9,142 nt of DNA from CAYHVH01 sp964360335. Lineage in GTDB: Bacteria; Patescibacteriota; Doudnabacteria; UBA920; 2-01-FULL-46-14. The stretch lies in contig CAYHVH010000024.1 of the NCBI GenBank assembly GCA_964360335.1, forward strand, positions 1 to 9,142. The letters are read 5' to 3'. Shown here piece by piece: positions 1-5,275 of this stretch; position 1 is the stretch's first letter; each line of letters opens with the position of its first letter. Under the pieces are notes generated by a model. That model was given only the letters and a program-made list of their open reading frames with translations, was not told where the DNA came from and did not search any database. The position numbers and the translations under genes are program-made.

Positions 1-254
1 TTCTGGTGAAGCTTCTGGATGAGTCTGCTGTAAGATAGGCCCAGCTCCCTTGCTCCCGCGCCAATCCGGATTTGCCAAAGCCGCCGGAAATCCCGCTTCC
101 GCTGCTTGCGGCCCCGAATCGCGTGCATCCCGGCATGCATCACCGCCTCGAGGGCCGCGCGATAGTTGGTTTTCCTGTGACTCCTAAAGCCTTTGGCAAG
201 TTTGATTATTTTCTTGCGTCTGGCTCGTTTCGTTACACCTCGTTTGATCCGCAT
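1..254 (-). CDS. rplT: Large ribosomal subunit protein bL20 (rplT), 3' end cut by window edge
   Basis: bL20 is a basic 23S rRNA-binding protein needed for early assembly of the large ribosomal subunit. The ATG at 254 opens a frame read down to base 3, giving 84 residues of a family usually about 115-120 long; the globular C-terminal part is outside the window. The visible part is the typical Arg/Lys-rich N-terminal extension: it begins MRIKRGVTKRARRKK, continues with AKGFRSHRKTNYRAALEAV, then HAIRGRKQRKRDFRRLW, all bL20 signatures. It starts 13 bp after the rpmI stop, in the canonical infC-rpmI-rplT order, so it is almost certainly the third gene of that operon. No Shine-Dalgarno sequence is visible before the ATG, so translation may be coupled to rpmI. 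Identification is very secure. Confidence 0.96.
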   Translation of the reverse strand, partial: MRIKRGVTKRARRKKIIKLAKGFRSHRKTNYRAALEAVMHAGMHAIRGRKQRKRDFRRLWQIRIGAGARELGLSYSRLIQKLHQ

Positions 255-267
255 ATTAGTTTAAATT

Positions 268-462
268 CTACTGATAGGGCAAAAGTTCGGCGATCCGTGG
301 GTTTTCCCGAGGGACAAGCTCTTCCAACCCCCGACGCAAGGCCTGTTTGACGTTCTTCCGTCCCCGGTGGTGGCTTCTTGCGGCATGGCGGCGCTGGAGC
401 TTGCCCGTGCCGGTCTTCCAAATGCGCTTGGCTGTTCCTTTGTGAGTTTTCAACTTTGGCAT
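268..462 (-). CDS. rpmI: Large ribosomal subunit protein bL35 (rpmI)
   Basis: bL35 is a small basic protein of the large ribosomal subunit. The 64-residue length matches the family norm (about 64-66). The start MPKLKTHKGTAKR and the following TGTGKLQRRHAARSHH are the recognisable bL35 pattern (family form MPKMKTKxxAAKRFKxTGxGKxKRxxA.xSH). The ATG at 462 is the only sensible start because MPK is the conserved N-terminus. It begins 19 bp after the infC stop and ends with TAG 13 bp before rplT. A GAGGAG on the coding strand (478-483), overlapping the infC stop, ends 15 nt before the ATG, which is farther than an optimal ribosome binding site. Translation may therefore be coupled to infC. Confidence 0.97.
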   Translation of the reverse strand: MPKLKTHKGTAKRIWKTGTGKLQRRHAARSHHRGRKNVKQALRRGLEELVPRENPRIAELLPYQ

Positions 463-481
463 AGGTTTATCTGGCTGCTCC

Positions 482-997
482 TCACCCTTTGGGTGCTATT
501 ACCGTAGTAATCAAATTGCCCAGCTTTTTTGGCTCCTGCTCCACTGCAAACAGGGCGGGGATAACCCCCAGAAAATTTTTGAGGACTGAAAAAGCAAAAG
601 CGACATTCGCCCGCTCCCGACCTCGCAGAAACATCTCGATTTTCACTTTATTGCTTTTCTGCAGAAACTTCTGGGCTTGGGAAGCTTTGAATTCCAAATC
701 GTGCTTCCCGATCCGGACGGAAAGCCGGATGCCCTTGACCTCTATCCTTTTCTGCTTTTTCCGCTGTTGTTGAAGGACCTTCTCCAAGTGATAGCGGTAC
801 TTGTCGTAGCTTAAAATTTTGGCCACCGGCGGATCGGCTTTACTTGCTACCTCAATCAGGTCTAATCCCTGGGTCCGGGCAAGATTAAGGGCCTCACTGG
901 TGGGCAGGACGCCCAGCATCTTCCCGCTGGCGTCAATGACCCGCACCTGGGGGGCCCTGATTCGGTCGTTAACTCTAACGTGGGGCGGCTGGATAAT
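482..997 (-). CDS. infC: Translation initiation factor IF-3 (infC), probable ATT start
   Basis: IF-3 binds the 30S subunit, checks start-codon/initiator tRNA pairing and prevents premature joining of 50S. The frame encodes the N-domain (RVNDRIRAPQVRVID, then GLDLIEVASKADPPVAKIL), a Lys/Gln-rich linker (LQQQRKKQKRIEVKGIRLS) and a C-domain with FLRGRE and the terminal TTVIAPKG. The signature after PPVAKI reads LSYDKYRYHLEK, where most IF-3 proteins have [IL]-[MD]-[DN]-[FY]-G-K, so two positions differ. The first standard start codon in frame is GTG at 946, but it falls inside the conserved N-domain and would remove VNDRIRAPQ. Upstream, up to the in-frame TGA at 1010-1012, there is no ATG, GTG or TTG, only ATT (995-997) and ATC (992-994, 1007-1009). 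I place the start at ATT 997, giving 171 residues, by analogy with the AUU start of E. coli infC; ATC 1009 (175 residues) is possible. It is the first gene of the infC-rpmI-rplT operon and ends with TGA. Confidence 0.9.
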   Translation of the reverse strand: MIQPPHVRVNDRIRAPQVRVIDASGKMLGVLPTSEALNLARTQGLDLIEVASKADPPVAKILSYDKYRYHLEKVLQQQRKKQKRIEVKGIRLSVRIGKHDLEFKASQAQKFLQKSNKVKIEMFLRGRERANVAFAFSVLKNFLGVIPALFAVEQEPKKLGNLITTVIAPKG

Positions 998-1027
998 TGT
1001 GACTTTGATTCAAGAATTAACAGAATA

Positions 1028-1056
1028 ATGATAACAAAAGTCGGAGCCGAGGTCAA
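1028..1056 (-). promoter_or_regulatory. Promoter for infC-rpmI-rplT
   Basis: On the minus strand there is a -35 box TTGACC (1051-1056, 5 of 6 to consensus) and a -10 box TATCAT (1028-1033, 5 of 6) with a 17-bp spacer. It lies just after the stop of the 143-residue gene at 1065. The expected transcription start near 1021 would leave a leader of only about 24 nt before the proposed ATT start (or 12 nt before ATC 1009). There is no room for the long L20-binding leader known from Bacillus. Confidence 0.72.
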
Positions 1057-1064
1057 GACACTTG

Positions 1065-1496
1065 CTACTGCCTGCTTTCTGCTTTGTGCTTCCGGATGAG
1101 CTTCATCACCTCGCCGCCCTCGCCGAGATCCTCGTAGAACAGGACGTGGGCTTTATTAACGATCATCTCATCTTGGGGGGCATGGAGTTCCGAGCCAAGT
1201 TTGATGAGATCTAGGAGGCCTGCTTCCGGAGACGCGCCGGCCTGCTGTACGGCTCCCGCCCGCAGGTAGTAAATATCCGTAAGACTCCAAAACTCTCGAT
1301 TGAGGGAGCTAAGCTTGCCGAAGTAAACCTGGCCGTTGTCCAAAAACACGGCTTGGTAGGCGTCAGGATTGCGGATGACGAGCTGCGGTCCGCGGGCCAG
1401 GACCACCAAAACGCCAATGAGGCCGACAATCAGCAACAACCAGAAAACGAACCGCAACCGCTTGGCCCACGAATTTTCCTCCAACAGCACTTGCAT
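1065..1496 (-). CDS. Conserved-type single-pass membrane protein, function unknown
   Basis: I recognise no named family. The 143-residue product has a short basic cytoplasmic N-terminus (MQVLLEENSWAKRLR), one strongly hydrophobic segment at about residues 16-35 (FVFWLLLIVGLIGVLVVLA), and an outer soluble part. The stretch AVFLDNGQVYFGKLSSL followed by WSLTDIYYLR, at about residues 49-79, looks like paired beta-strands. From general experience this pattern recurs in small membrane proteins of CPR bacteria, though I cannot confirm it here. The C-terminus is charged (KLIRKHKAESRQ) and contains ELHAPQDEMIVNKAHVLFYEDL. The ATG at 1496 follows the stop of the 867-residue gene by 1 bp, so the two are surely co-transcribed and probably translationally coupled. 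This suggests a role with the envelope polysaccharide machinery, which is inference only. An AAGGAG (1531-1536 and 1513-1518 in the upstream repeat) is too far away to be a good ribosome binding site. Confidence 0.85.
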   Translation of the reverse strand: MQVLLEENSWAKRLRFVFWLLLIVGLIGVLVVLARGPQLVIRNPDAYQAVFLDNGQVYFGKLSSLNREFWSLTDIYYLRAGAVQQAGASPEAGLLDLIKLGSELHAPQDEMIVNKAHVLFYEDLGEGGEVMKLIRKHKAESRQ

Positions 1497-1497
1497 G

Positions 1498-4101
1498 TTA
1501 TCTTCTTTTCCGCTCCTTCTGTAGAATCTGCTCCTTCTGTAGAAGCTGCTCCTCCAACTGCTGGACTTTTACGCGGAGCGCTTCCACCTCGGGATTGAGC
1601 TCAAAGACCTTGCGATACTCGTCCAGGGCCTTTTTGGTCTGGCCGAGGCGCTCGGCGCTAACGGCGAGGGAATAACGGGCGTTCGAGTTATTGGGAGAAA
1701 GATTGACAATATCCTGGAACTGCCTGGCCGCTTCTTGAACCTTTCCGGCATTAAAGTACATCCGGCCCAGCTCAAATTTCAAAGTCAGATTCGCCGGGAA
1801 CCGGCCCAAAACCGTCTCCATTACCCCAATCGCCTCATCCAACTTCTGGGTCTGTTCCAAAGTCAAGGCCAACTGATAATAGGCGGTGGCGTAATCCTCT
1901 TTCAGTGCGACAGCGCGCTTAAAAGCTTCTTCGGCCTTGACCAATTTTTCCGGGTCGGTTTTGAGGTAGCGGCTGAAAAAGCTCTCCGGCAGCGGCCCGG
2001 AACCGGCAGGGTTGAGACCGCTTAAAACCTCGGCCCCGTCGAGAATCGTGTTGCCATTGGTATCAGGATCGTTGGCATCGGAATTTAAAACTTGCTCCTG
2101 TTCGTCCGCCAAACCATCGCCGTCCGTATCCACCCCTCTCCCTAAGACCGCCGGGTCCAGAGTCCGGGCGGCCAGGCGATAAACCTGCCCCAACTCCGTC
2201 CAGAGAATCGGATTTTTGCTGTCAGCATCGGTCGCTTTGAGAAGGGAATCAATGATGAACTGATCCACTCCCGCCACCAACGGTCGGGCGAAAGTATAGA
2301 GATTGGCCAGTCGCTCCCAGGCCGTCCAATTGGCGGGAGACAAGTTGACGGCCGTGCGAGAAGTATTGATACTGGCCGCAAGCCACGATTGTAGCAAGGC
2401 GAGATTCGGCTCGGCTTTGGCTAATTCTTGATTGATGCGCAGGAACAAAAACTCTCCGTAAGTCAGATAATAATCCGGCCGAAAGCGATTGAGCCGCAGG
2501 GTCCTCTCAAAATCGCTTTGGGCCACGTCATAAGCGGCGGGGTCGTTGACCGCCCGCAGCCCTTGCCGGTAAAAAATGTCGGCCGCGTAGACGGCAAAAG
2601 AAAAGAACAGAAAAACGATCATCAGGACCAAGGACAGAGAAACGAGCGAAACCACGCTCACCGTGCGCCGCGGCGAGGCGGCAAAAGAAAAACTGGAAAT
2701 CTTGATGCGCTCCGCTCCCGCCGCCCCCGTCACCGCCATAAAACCGGCGACCGTGAGCCATAAACTGAAGGCCAGCACCGTATTAAAAAAGAAAAACCAG
2801 TGGGCAAACCACAAGACCGCAAAACCGCAAAACAGGGCCAAAGCCAACCCCCAACTCTCCGGATTTTTTCGGCGAACCAGAAAATACAACGCGTAGACGA
2901 TAAAAATCAAACTCAAAATTTCAAAGGCCAAAAGCCCCAAGATCCCGGTTCCCACCAGGTATTCGGCCGCCTCCGAGGGGGCCTTGTCAAACCGGACATT
3001 CCAGAACGGGGACAAATTGAAATCCGCGTCCTTGTATTTCGAAAATGCGTAGAGGAAAGTGTTGGGACCGGAACCCAAAATCGGGCTATGGGAGACGGAG
3101 CCCTGGAGGGCTGGACGGGCAGTTTCATAATCCAAGCGGACCTCGACCGGCAAATTGAAGTTCAGAATGTTCCGAAACGGGGCTATCCGAAAAACCCATT
3201 GCGAGATGAGAAACGCCACCACGATAATCAACAACAAGAGTGGGGTAACTAGATTCTTCAGAGCGAAGCCCTTCAAGAAGCCTAGCTGAAAAATCATGTA
3301 AACCAAAAGGCCAACCAAAAGGCCAACCCAGGCGTAAATAAAATTTACGGTCAGAAGCACCAAAAAGGCGGAGGCGATGGCGATGATTCGCCAGAGTTTT
3401 CCCCCAAACACGCTAAACCAAGATTTGTTTCTCAAGCCCAAACTTAAAGCGATACTAAAGGCGGAGAACAAAGAAATCATCAAAAGCCCCCCGACCGTAT
3501 TGAAGTTGGGAGCGTGCGTTAAGGCCGAGGGGAAAAGGTATGCCCCGAAAAACTGCAGAACTATATAGAAGAGCGTCAAGGCTAGAGCGAAAGAGAACAA
3601 CCCGATCAGCCGCTGCAATTCCCGCAAGGCGCGAAAGTTGTTCACCACCAGGTAATAAAACAGCACCAAAAACAAGATTTGGAAGAAATTCCCGCTGAAA
3701 CTTCCGTAGAAACCCAAAAACGAGGCCACCCGGTCGATGGAAAAAATCGAGGCCAGCAAATAGATTCCCAAAAAAAGGAGAATCGGCAAATCCAGGGGAG
3801 TTTTGACGAACTGCCAACTGCGCAAAACCAAAAACTTCAAAAGCCAAGCGATCAGGGCCAGCGTAATGAGGACAAACATCAACATCTGCTTGGAAAATTC
3901 CAGAGGTTCGAAAGTCCAGGTCGTAAACAACAGAGGCAGGAAAAAAGTCAGGACGTAAATGATTCCCTGAATCACCTGGCCCCAAATCTGCTCGGTCGGT
4001 CTTAAGTTAATGGGCATGCTGGGGGAGGAGGGCGGCGGGCTCATGGGTGGGGTAAGTTTGACCGCGGCCTCTTTTTTTTCCGTGGAAGTTGCGACTGTCA
4101 T
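1498..4101 (-). CDS. O-antigen ligase/polymerase-like polytopic membrane protein with TPR tail and Asp-rich calcium-type insert
   Basis: The 867-residue product probably acts in cell-surface glycan or glycoprotein assembly at the outer face of the membrane. After a Pro-rich N-terminus (1-35) come about 12-13 predicted membrane segments (from about 40 to 460, plus 481-508). A large extracytoplasmic loop (about 305-380) carries VRLDYETARPAL then SHSPILGSGPNTF, matching the Wzy_C/WaaL pattern with H338, P340 and the Gly-rich turn 343-345. Residues 510-650 are helical and TPR-like. Residues 658-691 hold DTDGDGLADEQE and DPDTNGNTILDGAE, a thrombospondin-type-3-like Ca2+ motif. Three clean 34-residue TPRs follow at about 737-770, 771-804 and 805-838, then a charged coiled-coil tail. 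Such membrane-core-plus-TPR proteins are common in CPR genomes. Ligase, polymerase and protein O-glycosyltransferase cannot be told apart from sequence. ATG 4101 fits the promoter upstream; it ends with TAA and lacks a visible Shine-Dalgarno sequence. Confidence 0.85.
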   Translation of the reverse strand: MTVATSTEKKEAAVKLTPPMSPPPSSPSMPINLRPTEQIWGQVIQGIIYVLTFFLPLLFTTWTFEPLEFSKQMLMFVLITLALIAWLLKFLVLRSWQFVKTPLDLPILLFLGIYLLASIFSIDRVASFLGFYGSFSGNFFQILFLVLFYYLVVNNFRALRELQRLIGLFSFALALTLFYIVLQFFGAYLFPSALTHAPNFNTVGGLLMISLFSAFSIALSLGLRNKSWFSVFGGKLWRIIAIASAFLVLLTVNFIYAWVGLLVGLLVYMIFQLGFLKGFALKNLVTPLLLLIIVVAFLISQWVFRIAPFRNILNFNLPVEVRLDYETARPALQGSVSHSPILGSGPNTFLYAFSKYKDADFNLSPFWNVRFDKAPSEAAEYLVGTGILGLLAFEILSLIFIVYALYFLVRRKNPESWGLALALFCGFAVLWFAHWFFFFNTVLAFSLWLTVAGFMAVTGAAGAERIKISSFSFAASPRRTVSVVSLVSLSLVLMIVFLFFSFAVYAADIFYRQGLRAVNDPAAYDVAQSDFERTLRLNRFRPDYYLTYGEFLFLRINQELAKAEPNLALLQSWLAASINTSRTAVNLSPANWTAWERLANLYTFARPLVAGVDQFIIDSLLKATDADSKNPILWTELGQVYRLAARTLDPAVLGRGVDTDGDGLADEQEQVLNSDANDPDTNGNTILDGAEVLSGLNPAGSGPLPESFFSRYLKTDPEKLVKAEEAFKRAVALKEDYATAYYQLALTLEQTQKLDEAIGVMETVLGRFPANLTLKFELGRMYFNAGKVQEAARQFQDIVNLSPNNSNARYSLAVSAERLGQTKKALDEYRKVFELNPEVEALRVKVQQLEEQLLQKEQILQKERKRR
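1513..1548. repeat. 18-bp tandem duplication inside the 3' end of the ligase-like gene
   Basis: Two adjacent 18-bp units, 1513-1530 and 1531-1548, differ at one base (t1527 versus g1545). A degenerate start of a third unit (ctcctcc) follows at 1549. The unit length is a multiple of three, so the frame is kept; on the minus strand they encode QLLQKE and QILQKE in the coiled-coil tail, preceded by QLEE. Recent slippage duplication is the simplest explanation. Confidence 0.85.
2029..2130 (-). other. Thrombospondin-type-3-like calcium-binding segment coding region
   Basis: This stretch encodes residues 658-691 of the ligase-like protein. It has two Asp-rich loops, DTDGDGLADEQE and, after a short link, DPDTNGNTILDGAE. 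The spacing of Asp/Asn side chains resembles the DxDxDG loops of TSP3 and EF-hand-like bacterial repeats, which bind Ca2+ in extracellular proteins. The second loop is weaker (N-G-N in place of D-G-D). The segment sits between the first helical region and the three clean TPRs, so it probably works as a rigid calcium-dependent linker outside the cell. Confidence 0.7.
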
Positions 4102-4139
4102 ATTTTTTGATTAAAAACTAAACAAAGACGATTTTCTTC

Positions 4140-4168
4140 ACTATATCAAATTTTCTTGGCAATCGCAA
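4140..4168 (-). promoter_or_regulatory. Putative promoter for the ligase-like gene and its small partner
   Basis: On the minus strand a -35-like TTGCGA (4163-4168, 4 of 6) and a -10 TATAGT (4140-4145, 5 of 6) are separated by 17 bp in the 70-bp gap after the dehydrogenase stop. The expected start near 4133 gives a leader of about 32 nt to ATG 4101. No Shine-Dalgarno sequence is seen in that A/T-rich leader. No terminator separates this gene from the dehydrogenase, so readthrough is also possible. Confidence 0.5.
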
Positions 4169-4171
4169 AAA

Positions 4172-5149
4172 TCAGCGCACCGGTGTCAAGGGCAGGCGAT
4201 CCGCCAAAACTGCCAAGATGTTTTTGGCTGCCAGCTCCGCCATCGCATTTCGGGCTTCGTAAGTGGCAGAGGCGGTATGGGGGGTCAGAACGACATTCTT
4301 TAGCTTCAGGAGCTCTGGGGTAATTTTCGGCTCAAATTCAAAGACGTCAAGACCGGCCCCCCAGATGATCTGGTTTTTGAGAGCCCAGGCCAAGGCTTTT
4401 TCATCCACCACCGGCCCGCGGGCGGTGTTAATCAAGATGGCGGTCCGTTTCATACTCAAAAGCTCGGTCTTGCCGATCAAGTGCCGGGTCTTCGGTGTCA
4501 GGGGAACGTGCAAGGAGATAACGTCAGAAGTGGTAAGGAGTTTGCGGATAGTGACCGCCTTGGCCCCCAGTTCCTGCTCGAGACGCCGGTCGCTTTTGCC
4601 CGAATCAAAATAGATAACCCGCATCTGATAGCCGCGCGCGGCAATTGCCGCCACCCGGCTGCCAATCCGCCCCAAACCTAAAATCCCGAAAGTTTTGCCC
4701 TGTAGTTGCTCGCCCAACAGCAGCTCCGGCGCCCAGGCCTTGTAGCGACCCGCCCGGGTAAATTCATGAGCTTCCACCAATCTTCTGGCCACTCCCAGAA
4801 GGAGGGCGAACGTCTGCTCGGCGACTGCCTCGGTCAAAACGCCGGGCGTGTTCGTAATTATAACTTTTTGCCGGCGGGCAGCCGCCAGGTCGATGTTATC
4901 AAACCCGACCGCATAATTGGCTATAACCTTTAACTCCTTGCCTGCCGCCGTCAAAATACTCCGGTTGATTTTATCAGTCAACTGCGCGAGGATGGCAGAG
5001 GCCCCCCGCACAAAACTCTCAAGCTCCCGGGCCGTAAGTACCCGGTCATGGGGGCTGACTTTGAGCTGATAGTGCTCCCGGTTGAGTAGGCGCAAACCAG
5101 CTTCCGGAATGCGCCGCGTAACAACGATGAGAGGTTTGGTTTCGGACAT
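4172..5149 (-). CDS. D-isomer-specific 2-hydroxyacid dehydrogenase (glyoxylate/hydroxypyruvate reductase type)
   Basis: This 325-residue cytosolic enzyme should interconvert a 2-ketoacid and a D-2-hydroxyacid with NAD(P)H. The flavodoxin-like substrate domain is formed by about residues 1-105 together with the C-terminus. The nucleotide domain has the GLGRIG loop (G158, G160, G163) and, after the second strand (VIYFD), D182, which suggests NAD(H) rather than NADP(H). The catalytic Arg-Glu-His set is intact: R244 in NTARGPVVDE, E273 in LDVFEFEP and H291 in LTPHTASAT. The 18-residue Glu-to-His spacing and the PHTASATxEAR context fit the glyoxylate/hydroxypyruvate reductase branch better than D-lactate dehydrogenase. 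A phosphoglycerate dehydrogenase without its ACT domain is an alternative, so no symbol is given. In a fermentative CPR cell it may reoxidise NADH (inference). It has its own promoter and ends with TGA. The ATG at 5149 lacks a Shine-Dalgarno sequence but suits the promoter and the conserved start (KPLIVVTRRIPEAG). Confidence 0.93.
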   Translation of the reverse strand: MSETKPLIVVTRRIPEAGLRLLNREHYQLKVSPHDRVLTARELESFVRGASAILAQLTDKINRSILTAAGKELKVIANYAVGFDNIDLAAARRQKVIITNTPGVLTEAVAEQTFALLLGVARRLVEAHEFTRAGRYKAWAPELLLGEQLQGKTFGILGLGRIGSRVAAIAARGYQMRVIYFDSGKSDRRLEQELGAKAVTIRKLLTTSDVISLHVPLTPKTRHLIGKTELLSMKRTAILINTARGPVVDEKALAWALKNQIIWGAGLDVFEFEPKITPELLKLKNVVLTPHTASATYEARNAMAELAAKNILAVLADRLPLTPVR

Positions 5150-5177
5150 TTTAGGATTTAATTTTCACTGTGACCTC

Positions 5178-5206
5178 ATTATAGCACGCGAGACAGGAAA
5201 GATTAA
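5178..5206 (-). promoter_or_regulatory. Extended -10 promoter for the dehydrogenase gene
   Basis: The minus strand has a perfect TATAAT (5178-5183) preceded by TGC (5184-5186), an extended -10 element. The -35 region with a 17-bp spacer is TTAATC (5201-5206, 3 of 6), and a weak -35 is typical of extended -10 promoters. The expected start is near 5171, about 22 nt before ATG 5149. The -35 region overlaps the T-tract of the preceding terminator. Confidence 0.72.
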
Positions 5207-5235
5207 AAAAACCCCTCGCTTCAAACAGGAGGAGT
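5205..5235 (-). terminator. Intrinsic terminator after the 880-residue secreted protein gene
   Basis: On the minus strand ACTCCTC pairs with GAGGGGT (7 pairs including one G-T wobble) around an 11-nt loop, and a run of seven T follows (5205-5211). It lies about 40 bp after the stop of the secreted-protein gene and immediately before the dehydrogenase promoter, so it insulates the two genes. Confidence 0.7.
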
Positions 5236-5242
5236 AAACTTC

Positions 5243-5258
5243 TTTGGGCTCGCCCAAA
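5243..5258. repeat. Perfect inverted repeat just downstream of the 880-residue gene
   Basis: TTTGGG, a 4-base centre and CCCAAA form a compact hairpin with a tetraloop, lying between the stop at 5276 and the terminator. No T-tract follows directly on the minus strand, so it is probably an mRNA 3'-end stabilising hairpin that works with the adjacent terminator. Confidence 0.55.
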
Positions 5259-5275
5259 TCAAGCAATCCTGGAAC

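Noticed and set aside
482..946. GTG at 946 as the infC start
   Set aside because: It would delete the conserved start of the IF-3 N-domain and gives a 154-residue protein without VNDRIRAPQ. No ribosome binding site precedes it.
1034..1050. TCGG-CCGA pairing followed by TTTTG as a terminator for the 143-residue gene
   Set aside because: The stem is only 4 bp with a 2-base loop, so it cannot form a stable terminator. The bases are better explained as promoter spacer.
862..1056. Alternative minus-strand frame with an ATG upstream of infC, which could suggest a frameshifted IF-3 start
   Set aside because: Its translation does not match IF-3, while the infC frame itself continues through the conserved VNDRIRAPQ. 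Its ATG also lies upstream of the predicted transcription start, within the promoter.
3455..3985. 176-codon minus-strand frame inside the ligase-like gene
   Set aside because: It is out of frame with the continuous 867-residue gene, whose membrane segments and motifs account for this DNA.
4178..4185. CACCGGTG palindrome near the dehydrogenase stop followed by TTTTT
   Set aside because: It has no loop as a hairpin, and the T-run is separated from it by CGCTGA. It is not a convincing terminator.
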